Positions 36,533 through 45,532 of a DNA stretch of 64,000 nt are shown here, one piece after another. The translations under genes and the position numbers were made by a program. This stretch comes from Marivita sp. (GTDB lineage: Bacteria > Pseudomonadota > Alphaproteobacteria > Rhodobacterales > Rhodobacteraceae), in contig NZ_JAIPUT010000005.1 of assembly GCF_020055635.1 (NCBI RefSeq), positions 93,864-157,863 on the forward strand, in the 5' to 3' direction. Each line of letters opens with the position of its first letter. Position 1 is the stretch's first letter. A model generated the notes under the pieces. That model made no database searches, was not told the origin of the DNA, and saw only the letters and a program-made list of their open reading frames with translations.

Positions 36533-37154
36533 GCCGATCCTGACATTGGCGCAATGGCTGTCGCCGGGCTTTCCCATCGGGGCCTTCGCCTATTCCAGCG
36601 GGCTGGAGCAGGCGATTGCCGACGGGGTGGTTACGCCTGCAACGGTGCAGGACTGGCTCGCGGACATGCTGCGCGACGGCAACGGGGTCAGCGATGCGAT
36701 CCTGATCCGAGCGGCAGCCACTGCTGCCGATCCGCAAGCGGTGGACCGGATCGCGCGCGCCTTTTGCCCGAGCCGGGAACGCCTGCTCGAGATCGACGCG
36801 CAGGGGGCTGCATTTTGCGCCCAGCTGCGCGCCAATTGGGGCATCGATGCCACGAACCTCACCTACCCGGTCACGCTGGGCGTGGGCATCCGGCATCTGG
36901 GGCTTCCCCTGACAATGGCAGTGCAGATGTACCTGCACGCCTGGGTCAGCGCCGTGGTTGCCGCCTGCCAACGCCTGATGGCGCTGGGTCAGACCGAGGC
37001 GCAGCGCATCGTCGCCGCCCTTGCGCCGCTCTGCTCCGAGATCGCAACAGAGACCGAGACAAAGACGCTTGACGATCAGACCAGCCAGAGCTTTGCTGCC
37101 GACATCGCGGCAATGCGTCACGAAACCCTCAGCCCAAGGATATTCCGCACATGA
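36504..37154 (+). CDS. ureF: Urease accessory protein UreF
   Basis: 216 residues. It acts in the UreDFG nickel-insertion complex. [20 protein letters not shown] is the family signature. ATG 36504 is preferred, with AAGGAGG about 12 nt upstream; an alternative start at 36465 would deepen the overlap with ureE. Its stop overlaps the ureG start (ATGA). Confidence 0.93.
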   Translation: MDGPIRTPTEPILTLAQWLSPGFPIGAFAYSSGLEQAIADGVVTPATVQDWLADMLRDGNGVSDAILIRAAATAADPQAVDRIARAFCPSRERLLEIDAQGAAFCAQLRANWGIDATNLTYPVTLGVGIRHLGLPLTMAVQMYLHAWVSAVVAACQRLMALGQTEAQRIVAALAPLCSEIATETETKTLDDQTSQSFAADIAAMRHETLSPRIFRT

Positions 37155-37762
37155 GCACCCGCAACGGACCCCTTCGTGTCGGCATCGGCGGGCCTGTGGG
37201 AGCGGGGAAAACCTCGCTCACCGCAGCGCTGGCCAAGCGGCTCAAAGACAGCCATTCCGTCGGGGTGATCACCAATGACATCTACACGCAGGAAGACGCA
37301 GAAGCCTTGATGCGCATGCAGATCCTGCCGCAGGACCGGGTGATCGGGGTGGAAACCGGCGGTTGCCCGCATACCGCGATCCGCGAGGATGCGTCGATCA
37401 ACCTTGCCGCGGTGGCCGAGATGGTCCGCCGTCACCCCGATGTCGAAGTGGTGCTGATCGAATCCGGTGGCGACAACCTGTCGGCCACCTTCAGCCCCGA
37501 ACTGGCGGATGTGACGCTTTACGTGATCGACGTGGCAGCAGGCGAAGAGATCCCCCGCAAGGGCGGCCCGGCGCTGACCCGGTCGGACATCCTGGTGATC
37601 AACAAGACCGACCTTGCCCCGCATGTCGGCGCATCGCTCGACGTGATGGACCGCGACGCCACCAGGATGCGCGATGGCCGCCCCTTCGTCTTCGCCGCCG
37701 TGCGTCATGACAGGGGCGTGGACGAGGTTCTGGGCCATCTCAGACGCATCTCGGGGCTGTGA
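37151..37762 (+). CDS. ureG: Urease accessory GTPase UreG
   Basis: 203 residues. A SIMIBI GTPase that powers nickel transfer. The P-loop [11 protein letters not shown], metal-binding ETGGCPHTA (CPH motif), ESGGDNL and [11 protein letters not shown] are present. It is the last gene of the operon; a fresh promoter follows for the NUDIX gene. Confidence 0.96.
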   Translation: MSTRNGPLRVGIGGPVGAGKTSLTAALAKRLKDSHSVGVITNDIYTQEDAEALMRMQILPQDRVIGVETGGCPHTAIREDASINLAAVAEMVRRHPDVEVVLIESGGDNLSATFSPELADVTLYVIDVAAGEEIPRKGGPALTRSDILVINKTDLAPHVGASLDVMDRDATRMRDGRPFVFAAVRHDRGVDEVLGHLRRISGL

Positions 37763-37788
37763 GGACTCACTCCTCACTCTTTGTTAAT

Positions 37789-37817
37789 TTGCAGAGCCTG
37801 CATTTTTGGCGTATATT
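37789..37817 (+). promoter_or_regulatory. Predicted sigma-70 promoter of the NUDIX gene
   Basis: TTGCAG (37789-37794), a 17-nt spacer and TATATT (37812-37817), 43 nt before the ATG at 37861. The AT content contrasts with the surrounding coding DNA. Confidence 0.5.
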
Positions 37818-37860
37818 GTGTCCATAGCAGCACCAAGGCCTATAAATTGCGATCCATGAC

Positions 37861-38319
37861 ATGGTTGACGTCGGACAACAAATTGCGGCCCTGCCGATGC
37901 GGTGGAAAAAGGATGGCACCTTCCAGGTCCTGATGGTGACGTCTCGCGATACCGGGCGGTGGATCATGCCCAAAGGCTGGACGATGGACGGCAAGAAGCC
38001 CTGGGCCGCGGCCGAGATCGAAGCCTTGGAAGAGGCGGGTGCCGTGGGATATATCGGGCGCGAGGTGATCGGCACCTACAGCTACAAGAAAAAGCTGGAG
38101 GACGGCTCGTCTCTGAAATGCCACGTCGATGTCTACCCGATGGTGGTCGAGCACCTCAAGCGCAACTGGAAAGAACGGGGCGAACGCAAACGCCGCTGGT
38201 TCACCGCAAAGAGCGCTGCGAAACGGGTGAATGAACCGAAACTCGCCAAGCTGCTCAAGAGCCTGTCGAAAAAGCCGGGCAAGCAGCCGGCGATCCGGGA
38301 ATTCCTCAAGGCGTCGTGA
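37861..38319 (+). CDS. NUDIX hydrolase-like protein with a degenerate box
   Basis: 152 residues. The fold resembles diphosphoinositol/diadenosine polyphosphate hydrolases (WIMPKGWTMDGKKPWAAAEIEALEEAGAVG at ~37-66). The catalytic EE pair and the terminal G are kept, but the Gx5E glutamate is Lys and the Arg of REUxEE is Ile. A Lys/Arg-rich C-terminus follows. Activity is therefore uncertain. It is convergent with the di-heme peroxidase, 9 nt apart. Confidence 0.8.
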   Translation: MVDVGQQIAALPMRWKKDGTFQVLMVTSRDTGRWIMPKGWTMDGKKPWAAAEIEALEEAGAVGYIGREVIGTYSYKKKLEDGSSLKCHVDVYPMVVEHLKRNWKERGERKRRWFTAKSAAKRVNEPKLAKLLKSLSKKPGKQPAIREFLKAS

Positions 38320-38328
38320 CGGACGGGT

Positions 38329-39639
38329 TCAATCCACAGGCAATCCGCTTGGCACATTCTCGGGCCGCCCCAGCGGCCGGTCCAGCGCTGTCGCCCCGGT
38401 CAGGCTGTTCAGGAAGGTGACGATGTCATCGACCTCTGCCTCGCTCAGATGCACCGGGCGCACATCCAGCGTTGCGGCATGGCGCGCCATCTCAAGGCTG
38501 TCCGACTGGATCACGAAGTCGATCTCGTGCAACCACGGCACTTCGGGCAGTGCGGCGCGCTCCGGTGTCCATTCCGCGCGCATCGCCACCGGATCGGCCA
38601 TGTGGCGCACCATGTCGCGAAGCTGCGCATAAGCACCGTTATGCCCGTAGGGCGCGGTCAGCGCGACGTTGCGCAAGGGCGGGGTGCGAAAGCGATACGC
38701 GTCCTCAAGATCATCCGTGGCGCCCATCCGCCCGACATCGCGCGGGATCGGATCCCAGCGCCGCGTGCGCCCCGGCCCGAACGGCGGCAGGGCCATCGCG
38801 TGAAAGTCCTGATCGCTCAGCAACGGGCCGTTGTGGCATTGCGCACAGCGCGCCTTGCCAAAGAACAGCTGCCGCCCGCGTTCGGCATCGTCCGGCAACG
38901 GGGTGCCATCGGTCAGGAAGGCATCATAGGGACTGTCGTAATTTGCCCATTCGGTGCCGATGAAGGCCGCCAGCGCATTGGCGATCTCGACAATCGTGAC
39001 ATCTTCGGGCCGGTCGATATGGTCGAACGCCTGCACGAACATCGCGCCGTAGTCCGGGATCGTGCGCACCCGCTTGGCCAGGATCGGCCAGCCCAGATCC
39101 ACCCGGTCCAGCACCGCGCCGACGACCTCGTTCTCGCCGACATTGCCCGCCATCTCGAATTGCGAGGTCATCGGGAACAGCGCCTGCGCCGCCAGGATGG
39201 TCTCCAGTCCTTGCGGCAACCATTCCTCGGCCGGGCTGTCGAAACCGTTGCCGTAAATGTCCGATATCTCCAGCCGCCCGTCATGAAACAGCACCCGCAC
39301 ATCCCTGTGCCCGAGGTTCCACAGCGCCGGCGCGTTGCGCGGAATGCGCTTGGCGATCCGGTCCGGCCCCGCGCCGGGATCCCGGTTCGGCCCCACATCC
39401 GTGCCGCCCTCACCGATCCCCAGCGAGACTCCATCGCTTCCGCCAAGATCGTGATGATGGCAGGTTCCGCACGAGATATTCCTGTTTCCGCTCAGGATCT
39501 TGTCGTAAAAGAGCAGTTGACCCAACCGCGCCTGATCGGCATCGAAGGCGATGAAATCCTCGGCTGTGATCGGCTGCGCCAGTGCCGCCGGGGCGGTGAC
39601 CAGAGCTATGAGCAGACCCAGATGACCGTTCTTCGCAAT
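38329..39639 (-). CDS. Di-heme cytochrome c peroxidase/MauG-family protein
   Basis: About 436 residues. Two haem-binding motifs are visible, CGTCHH (N-terminal part) and CAQCHN (~255), with the DxxRxxTPPLRNV segment and a C-terminal LSEAEVDDIVTFLNSL, as in bacterial cytochrome c peroxidase-like proteins. A good signal peptide (GHLGLLIALVTAPAALA) lies upstream of residue ~23, but the frame has no ATG, GTG or TTG before it near the peptide. ATT at 39639 gives a typical export signal and is used here as the tentative start. The 5' end overlaps the divergent Sel1 gene by 18 nt. Confidence 0.75.
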   Translation of the reverse strand: MAKNGHLGLLIALVTAPAALAQPITAEDFIAFDADQARLGQLLFYDKILSGNRNISCGTCHHHDLGGSDGVSLGIGEGGTDVGPNRDPGAGPDRIAKRIPRNAPALWNLGHRDVRVLFHDGRLEISDIYGNGFDSPAEEWLPQGLETILAAQALFPMTSQFEMAGNVGENEVVGAVLDRVDLGWPILAKRVRTIPDYGAMFVQAFDHIDRPEDVTIVEIANALAAFIGTEWANYDSPYDAFLTDGTPLPDDAERGRQLFFGKARCAQCHNGPLLSDQDFHAMALPPFGPGRTRRWDPIPRDVGRMGATDDLEDAYRFRTPPLRNVALTAPYGHNGAYAQLRDMVRHMADPVAMRAEWTPERAALPEVPWLHEIDFVIQSDSLEMARHAATLDVRPVHLSEAEVDDIVTFLNSLTGATALDRPLGRPENVPSGLPVD

Positions 39640-40098
39640 CTTGCCCTGTGTCTCGTGCTGGCCACGCCCGCGCTGGCCGATATCGAAGACGCGCGCGACC
39701 TGATGGAAGACGGTCGCTTTGACGAGGCGTATGACGCGCTCTGGCCCGCCGCCCGGTCGGGCAATGCCGAGGCCGAGGAACTGATCGGCGTCATGTATGC
39801 GCTGGGGCTGGGGGTCGATCAGGACTATGTCCGTGCCTTCGACTGGTACTTGCGGTCCGCCATGAAGGGCCACCCCGGCGCGCAATCGGGCGTCGGCTGG
39901 TACTACGAGACCGGCCTCGGCCTGCCCGCCCCGGACCTCGTGCGCGCGTTCCTGTGGTATCAACTCAGCACCATTGGCGGCGACCCCGACGCGGCCATCT
40001 CGGTCGAGGAGGTGGTCAGGAAGATGACGCCGGATCAGATCGAACATGCGCAACGGCTCGTGGATGACTACCGGGTCTGGCTCTACCCGTTTCGGTGA
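39622..40098 (+). CDS. Exported Sel1-repeat protein
   Basis: 158 residues from ATG 39622. A signal peptide (MTVLRNLALCLVLATPALA) precedes two to three Sel1-type TPR-like repeats (AEAEELIGVMYALGLGVDQDYVRAFDWY and the next ~36 residues). Such proteins serve as periplasmic scaffolds. It runs head-to-head with the peroxidase gene and their 5' ends overlap. Confidence 0.85.
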   Translation: MTVLRNLALCLVLATPALADIEDARDLMEDGRFDEAYDALWPAARSGNAEAEELIGVMYALGLGVDQDYVRAFDWYLRSAMKGHPGAQSGVGWYYETGLGLPAPDLVRAFLWYQLSTIGGDPDAAISVEEVVRKMTPDQIEHAQRLVDDYRVWLYPFR

Positions 40099-40161
40099 GT
40101 GTTGCGGATCGGGTTAGCAGGGGCAAGTGGCGGGAGTGTGGCGGCGCGAAAAGTCGGCCTC

Positions 40162-40569
40162 TCAGGCCATGATCGGCCCCGCCAGGCATCGGGCAATGGC
40201 GGCATCGACATTGTGGAACCCCTGCTCGACAGAGTGATCGTCCAAAGCGGTCAGACGAATCTGAAACGTCTTCTCGGTGCCATTCCTGCATGTGACCGTA
40301 ACCGTTCCGTTCTGCAACGGACCTTTGAATGTCACCGTCGCATCGACATCCGGCGGGTTGGTCAGGTTGTCCGCGATGCGCCGCGCAGCGGCCTGTCCGG
40401 TCGGATCAAGCAATCCGCGCCGACCCAGATCAACCTCGGCCTGCCGAAATCCCGTGGCCTTGGGGCTTCGGTCATAAAGCGTCGCCATCGGAAAGCGTTT
40501 CATGGCGTGGGTCGGCCAGATCTGGAAAAGCTGACCGTCTCCGGTGATCGCTATGGCAGGCTTCGACAT
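40162..40569 (-). CDS. Hypothetical protein
   Basis: 135 residues from ATG 40569 (AAGGAT upstream). It has an N-terminal stretch SKPAIAITGDGQLFQIWPTHAMKR and a C-terminal half with several Thr/Val beta strands (DATVTFKGPLQNGTVTVTCRNGTEKTFQIRL) and two Cys. No signal peptide is seen. I do not recognise the family. It is convergent with the Sel1 gene. Confidence 0.65.
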   Translation of the reverse strand: MSKPAIAITGDGQLFQIWPTHAMKRFPMATLYDRSPKATGFRQAEVDLGRRGLLDPTGQAAARRIADNLTNPPDVDATVTFKGPLQNGTVTVTCRNGTEKTFQIRLTALDDHSVEQGFHNVDAAIARCLAGPIMA

Positions 40570-41015
40570 GGCGGTGATCCTTTTCAATTCATTGCTTCAA
40601 TGCACCGACCATGCACCAGAATCGGTTTTTTGCGAAATATTTGCCTCCGGAACCGTAGGGTGCGTGATCTCACGCACCTTTCCATCACGAAAGACCGCGG
40701 TGCGTGATCTCACGCACCCTACGGCTACACCCATCGCTCGCCCCATTTCCCACCTGTTAATCACCCTTGCCGCATACCCCACGCCACAAAGCGCTTTGAG
40801 CGGGAAGGGTCACTCCCATGCCGCGACACGACACTGACACTTCTCTCATATGCCGGAAGGCTGACCTTGAGAGACCGGTCTTTACAGGCTCCGGCACCCC
40901 CGGAGCACAGGTCGCCCGTTCAATCGGGGATTTGAGAGAACCGTCAGGCCCAACGGGGCGGCGCCGCTTCTTCTCTGACAATCACGGGCCGGGCCATGCT
41001 CCGGCACCTGCCCAC
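40570..41015. other. Intergenic region with palindromic repeats
   Basis: 446 nt between two minus-strand genes. It contains the GGTGCGTGA palindrome pair (40653-40724) and otherwise only short low-quality frames; a 74-codon minus-strand frame (40757-40981) has no family features. The promoter of the 40162-40569 gene should be here. Confidence 0.6.
40653..40724. repeat. Duplicated GGTGCGTGA-TC-TCACGCACC palindrome with inverted flanks
   Basis: Two identical 20-bp imperfect palindromes (40659-40678 and 40699-40718) are in the same orientation, flanked outside by CCGTAG and CTACGG. The whole 72-nt element can fold as one long hairpin or as two cruciforms. It resembles dispersed REP-like elements with GTAGGGTGCGTGA cores. 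Confidence 0.85.
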
Positions 41016-41045
41016 GAAAAAGGCCCCGGAGTTTCCTCCGAGGCC
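41016..41045 (-). terminator. Intrinsic terminator of the TRAP operon
   Basis: On the minus strand GGCCTCGGAG-GAAA-CTCCGGGGCC (one G-T pair) is followed by TTTTT, 22 nt after the dctP-like stop. Confidence 0.88.
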
Positions 41046-41067
41046 CCGTCATGCATGCCGAAACGGA

Positions 41068-42126
41068 TCAGTTCAGGTCGGCTTCGTATTCCGCGGCCAG
41101 ATCGGCCTCGGCCTCTTCCACCGCCGTGGTCAGCGCTTCAAAGATTTGCGGGCCCCCTTCGACATTCTCCTGGAACCAGTCGAACACCGGCGACGCGGCT
41201 TCGCGGAAGGCCTCTTTTTCTTCCGGTGTCGGCACATACAGGTCACCACCGCCGGCGACGAACTCCTCGTAGGCCTGGATCGACTTGCGCTTGGGTGACG
41301 CGAATGTCGCCTGCTGAAGCGCGGCAAAGCCGTCAACAACGACGCGGCGCAGGTCTTCGGGCATGGACAGGAACTTTTCGTTGTTCATCACCCAGATCGC
41401 ACCCATGTAGGCGTGGCCGTCCAGCGTCAGGTATTGCAGGCCCGCATCCGGAAACTTCATGCCCATGATATCGGTGATGCCGTTCTTCGATCCATCCACC
41501 ACACCTGTCTGGAGCGAGGTGAACAATTCCGGCCAGCTGATCGGCGTCGGGGAGGCGCCCAGCACCTTGACCAGTTCCTGCGGCAGGTCGGCGACCACGG
41601 TGCGGATTTTCAGCCCTTCGAGGTCGGAGGGCTGTGCCACCCGGCGCTGCGTGTTGGCGAAGTTGCGCCAGCCGCCGGTGTTGCCGATGGTCATGATGCG
41701 GATCGTGTCGCCGCTGTCCTCGAGCGCCATGTCGCGCATCGTACGGGTGAAATCGCCCGACAGCACGTGTTCCGCGACGCGGTCATCCGACATGAGATAC
41801 GGCAGATCCAGAACCTGGACGTAGGGGAAGATGCCGGCCGCGCCGCCCGAGGTGGTCACGAACACGTCGATCGACCCGTCCGCGACACCCTGAAGGCACT
41901 CCGCGCCGCCCGAGCACAGCTGCGTGCCGATGAAAAGCTCGACCCCGATGCGCCCGTTCGAGGCGTTCTCGACATGGTTCTTGAAGACGACGAGACCATC
42001 GTAATCCTCGTCATTCTCGTTCGAATTGGCGGTCGCGCGGATGGTGAAATCCTGCGCCGCTGCGGTGATCGCGCTCCCGGCGAGCAATGCGGCTGTCAGC
42101 GCCGCTGTGGTAAGACCTTTGAGCAT
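41068..42126 (-). CDS. TRAP transporter periplasmic solute-binding protein (DctP family)
   Basis: 352 residues from ATG 42126 (GGGAGA upstream). A signal peptide ends near AAA (~24). The DctP-type fold is shown by KNHVENASNGRIGVELF, GSIDVFVTTSGG and LPQELVKVLGASPTPISWPELFTSLQTGVVDG, with the conserved Arg in GLKIRTV that usually binds a carboxylate. Such proteins bind organic acids or sulfonates. Last gene of a six-gene operon; a terminator follows. Confidence 0.92.
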   Translation of the reverse strand: MLKGLTTAALTAALLAGSAITAAAQDFTIRATANSNENDEDYDGLVVFKNHVENASNGRIGVELFIGTQLCSGGAECLQGVADGSIDVFVTTSGGAAGIFPYVQVLDLPYLMSDDRVAEHVLSGDFTRTMRDMALEDSGDTIRIMTIGNTGGWRNFANTQRRVAQPSDLEGLKIRTVVADLPQELVKVLGASPTPISWPELFTSLQTGVVDGSKNGITDIMGMKFPDAGLQYLTLDGHAYMGAIWVMNNEKFLSMPEDLRRVVVDGFAALQQATFASPKRKSIQAYEEFVAGGGDLYVPTPEEKEAFREAASPVFDWFQENVEGGPQIFEALTTAVEEAEADLAAEYEADLN

Positions 42127-42184
42127 TGGTATTCTCCCTGTTGCTTCCTTGGGTCGGTTACACGGGTCCTGTGACCCGCAGATG

Positions 42185-43474
42185 TCAGTCCGCAAACCCC
42201 GTGAGGCGCGGAACGGTCATGGATATTTCGGGGATGAAGGTGATCAGGAAGATCACGATGATTTCAATGGCCAGGAACGGCAGGATCGCCTTCGAGATGG
42301 TCTCGACCCGTTCGCCCGACACGGAAGAGGCAACGAACAGCACCAGCCCCATCGGCGGTGTGGCCAGCCCCACGGTCAGGTTCACCGACATGATGATGGC
42401 GAAATGGATCGGATCGACACCGAGATCGACAAAGATCGGACCGAGGATCGGACCAAGGATGATGATCGCGGGACCGGCATCGAGGAACATGCCGACGACG
42501 AACAGAAGAAGGTTGATCAGGAACAGCAGGATCAATGGGTTCTCGCTCAGTCCCAGCACGAACTCGGCGAGGATTTCCGGCGTGTGCGACAGCGACACCA
42601 CTGTCTTGAACGCCATCGCCGCGCCCACCAGCAACAGCACCGTGGCCGATGTCATGGCGGCGCGCATGAACACGTCGGGCAGATCGCCCAGCCTCAGGGT
42701 GCGCAGGATGAACATGCCGACGATGATCGCATATCCTACGGCAACGGCGGCGGCTTCGGTGGGGGTAAAGACACCGCCAAGGATGCCGCCGAGGATGATC
42801 ACCGGCGTCATCAGCGGGAAGAAGGCCTTGAGCGACGCCTGGCCGCGTTCCCCCCAGCTTGCCTTGCTGCGCGACGCGGGGAAGTCATAGCGGTCGGCCT
42901 GGAACTTGACCATGATCATCAGGCCCAGACCGACCAGGATGCCGGGCACGATGCCCGCCAGAAACAGCGCGGCGACCGACTCGCCCATCACGTAGGCGTA
43001 GATGATCATGATGCCCGAGGGCGGGATGATCGGGCCGATGACCGAACTGGCGGCGGTGATCGCGGCGGCGAATTTGCGGGTGTAGCCCTCTTTCTCCATC
43101 GCGGGGATCAGCATGGACCCCAGCGCCGATGTGTCGGCCACGGCAGATCCCGACAGCCCGGCGAACAGCATCGAGGACAGCACGTTCACATGCGCCAGAC
43201 CGCCGCGGAAATGGCCCATCATCGCCTGGCTGAATTCCACCAGCCGCATGGTGATGCCGCCCCGATTCATCAACTCTCCCGCCAGCATGAAGAACGGGAT
43301 CGCCATCAGCGGGAAGGACGCCATGCCATTATAGACATTGCGATAAAGCAGGATCAGGTCACGGTCCTGACCATTGAGCCAGAGCAGGATGCCGGGGGCT
43401 GCCAGCATGCCGAAGAAGACCGGCAATCCGATCATCAGGAACAGCAGGAAAAGGGGAAGAAACCAGACCAGCAT
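42185..43474 (-). CDS. TRAP transporter large permease (DctM family)
   Basis: 429 residues with about 12 transmembrane helices; PFFMLAGELMNRGGITMRLVEF and IPPSGIMIIYAYVMGESVAALFLAGIVPG are DctM signatures. It forms the sodium-driven transport channel with the DctQ subunit, encoded 4 nt upstream. Confidence 0.93.
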   Translation of the reverse strand: MLVWFLPLFLLFLMIGLPVFFGMLAAPGILLWLNGQDRDLILLYRNVYNGMASFPLMAIPFFMLAGELMNRGGITMRLVEFSQAMMGHFRGGLAHVNVLSSMLFAGLSGSAVADTSALGSMLIPAMEKEGYTRKFAAAITAASSVIGPIIPPSGIMIIYAYVMGESVAALFLAGIVPGILVGLGLMIMVKFQADRYDFPASRSKASWGERGQASLKAFFPLMTPVIILGGILGGVFTPTEAAAVAVGYAIIVGMFILRTLRLGDLPDVFMRAAMTSATVLLLVGAAMAFKTVVSLSHTPEILAEFVLGLSENPLILLFLINLLLFVVGMFLDAGPAIIILGPILGPIFVDLGVDPIHFAIIMSVNLTVGLATPPMGLVLFVASSVSGERVETISKAILPFLAIEIIVIFLITFIPEISMTVPRLTGFAD

Positions 43475-43478
43475 GGGA

Positions 43479-44057
43479 TTACTCCACCGTCAATTCGGCA
43501 TCGAGGTTGGAGCGCAGGCGGTCTTCCCCTCCGGCCAGCGTGATGAGATTGCGTAGAACCAGTTCGATATTCACGATGAACAAGAGGCACAGCCCGGTGA
43601 CAAGTGATGCGATCTGCCAGGAATTGGGCATCTTCACCCAGCCATCCGGCGACGGATACTTGAGCGAGGCGCTCTTGAACTTGCCGGCAAGGCTGGTCAT
43701 TTCGCCCAGACCCATCTGCGCGCCGATGAAAAGCACCAGCCCCGAGATCAGCAGCAGCACCAGCGCCAGCACGGCCGCGCCGCGTTTGGGCAGGGCAGAG
43801 GACAGGATCTCGAGCGCCACGAACCCGCCGCGCCGATAGGCCGAGGGCGCAATGGCGGCGGTCATCCAGAGCATGAGAAAAATCGCCAGCTCTTCTGGCC
43901 AGGGCAGGGCATTGCCCAGCACGTAGCGACAGAAGACCTGCAGAAGGATGGCGCAGACCATCAGGCCGATGGCAACGACGGCGATCCCGCGACCGATGCG
44001 CAGAACAATGTCGTTGAACACCTGGAATGGGGTCAGAAGCCCCAGCAAAATGGCCAT
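43479..44057 (-). CDS. TRAP transporter small permease (DctQ family)
   Basis: 192 residues with four transmembrane helices; CRYVLGNALPWPEELAIFLMLWMTAAIAP is the family signature. GGAGG is upstream of ATG 44057. It lies 72 nt after the flavin reductase gene and 4 nt before dctM, in one operon with the three enzymes upstream. Confidence 0.92.
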   Translation of the reverse strand: MAILLGLLTPFQVFNDIVLRIGRGIAVVAIGLMVCAILLQVFCRYVLGNALPWPEELAIFLMLWMTAAIAPSAYRRGGFVALEILSSALPKRGAAVLALVLLLISGLVLFIGAQMGLGEMTSLAGKFKSASLKYPSPDGWVKMPNSWQIASLVTGLCLLFIVNIELVLRNLITLAGGEDRLRSNLDAELTVE

Positions 44058-44129
44058 CCCTGGCCTCCTCCCTTGTCCCCCACCGGCCTCCTCGCCGATG
44101 GCCCCGATTGTTGATCTTGTCGGGGCGGT

Positions 44130-44636
44130 CTATGTCGGCTCAGTAAACCCTCCGTAACGTCCGCTGTAAAACAAAAGCGGCGCGCCTTCGCGTGTGGTCA
44201 CCCTGCTGACCTGCGCGATCACGATGGAATGGTCGCCGCCGTCATGTTCTGCCACCTTGGAGCATTCGAACCGGCTCAGGCAGTTGCTCAGAAGGGGCAC
44301 GCCCCGTGCGCTCTTTTTCCAGTCGAACTGGTCGAAGGCGTTGCCTTCGCGCGCAAACGCCTGGCACAGGTCCGCCTGATCCGCTCCGACGACATGGATC
44401 GCAAAATGGTCCGCCGCCATGAAGAACGGATAGCGGGTCGATGATTTGGCCGGGCACCACAGCACCAGCGGCGGATCGAGCGACACGGAGGCAAAGCTGT
44501 TCGCGGTGATGCCCAGCGGTCCGTCACCAGCGTCGCAGGTCACAACCGTGACACCGGTGCCAAAACGGCCAAGGGCCGCGCGAAAGTCGCGGGCGTTGTC
44601 CTGCGCGGGGTCAAAGCTGTGTGTCAAGGCGTTCAT
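44130..44636 (-). CDS. Flavin reductase of a two-component monooxygenase
   Basis: 168 residues of the FMN-binding split-barrel family (FRAALGRFGTGVTVVTC, PLGITANSFASVSLDPPLVLWC, YFSG-like FYSGRYGGF end). It supplies reduced flavin to a partner monooxygenase, here most likely the LLM enzyme two genes upstream. Eight nucleotides separate it from the aldo/keto reductase gene. Confidence 0.9.
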   Translation of the reverse strand: MNALTHSFDPAQDNARDFRAALGRFGTGVTVVTCDAGDGPLGITANSFASVSLDPPLVLWCPAKSSTRYPFFMAADHFAIHVVGADQADLCQAFAREGNAFDQFDWKKSARGVPLLSNCLSRFECSKVAEHDGGDHSIVIAQVSRVTTREGAPLLFYSGRYGGFTEPT

Positions 44637-44644
44637 CGCTGTTC

Positions 44645-45532
44645 TCAGGCCACTTCATGGCCAAGGGCGTGGGTGTAGAGGTCAAACCATGTCTCCCGGT
44701 CGATCTGTATCTTGGCAGCATCGCCGATGCGGGCGACACGGTCCAGATTGTTGGTGCCGAGGACAGGTAGAATGCGGGCCGGATGCGCCAAGAGCCAGGC
44801 CACCGCAACGGCGGCTTCATCGACGCCGTGGTCGTCGCCGACGGTCTTGAGCGCGGTGCGCAGGGCCGCGTTCTTCACGTCAAAAAGCGCACCACCGCCA
44901 AGCGGCGACCATGCCATCAACGGCTGGCCATTCTTCTGGTGGAAGGCGATGTCGCCATTGGTGAAGGGCGCGTGATGCAGCAGGCTGATCTCGATCTGGT
45001 TGGTGACCAATTGTGTCTTCATCGACGCCTGCAACAACTCCCAATCCCAGGGGCGGAAATTCGACACGCCGACGGCGCGCACCTTGCCTGCCTCGACAAG
45101 CTCGTCAAGCGCCGCGCCGGTCTCGCAGGCATCCATCAACGGGTCGGGACGGTGGATCAGCAAGAGGTCGATATGGTCGATCTTCATCAGCCGCAGCGAA
45201 TGCTCGACCGAGGCCATGATATGTTTGCGGCTGGTGTCGTAATGCTTGACCTTCGCGTCCGAATAGCGGCCCACCGGAGCCACGATATCGCATTTGCTGA
45301 CGATCTCGATCCGGTTGCGCAGTTCCGGTGTGAGCGCGGTTCCCAGGATCTCTTCGGCCTCGTAACCGCCATAGATATCCGCCTGATCCATGGTCGTGAT
45401 GCCCTGGTCGAGGCATGCGCTGATCTTGTTGCGGATATGGTCCACACTGGTGTCGGCATCGTCGCCCAGGCGCCACATGCCATAGACAAGGCGGCTCATT
45501 TCGAGGGCTTCGTTCAGCTTGACACGATCCAT
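44645..45532 (-). CDS. Aldo/keto reductase
   Basis: 295 residues of the AKR (YdhF-like) barrel. The catalytic tetrad is visible: Asp and Tyr in MDQADIYGGYEAEE, Lys in EIVSKCDI, His in LLLIHRPDP. GVSNFRPWDWELL follows. ATG 45532 shares one base with the monooxygenase stop (TAATG). In the sulfoquinovose monooxygenase route an AKR reduces the 6-aldehyde of glucose after desulfonation, so this gene has the right partners for that role, unproven. Confidence 0.9.
   Translation of the reverse strand: MDRVKLNEALEMSRLVYGMWRLGDDADTSVDHIRNKISACLDQGITTMDQADIYGGYEAEEILGTALTPELRNRIEIVSKCDIVAPVGRYSDAKVKHYDTSRKHIMASVEHSLRLMKIDHIDLLLIHRPDPLMDACETGAALDELVEAGKVRAVGVSNFRPWDWELLQASMKTQLVTNQIEISLLHHAPFTNGDIAFHQKNGQPLMAWSPLGGGALFDVKNAALRTALKTVGDDHGVDEAAVAVAWLLAHPARILPVLGTNNLDRVARIGDAAKIQIDRETWFDLYTHALGHEVA

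Noticed and set aside
40757..40981. 74-codon minus-strand frame in the intergenic gap
   Set aside because: Basic, low-complexity, no ribosome binding site and no recognised family.
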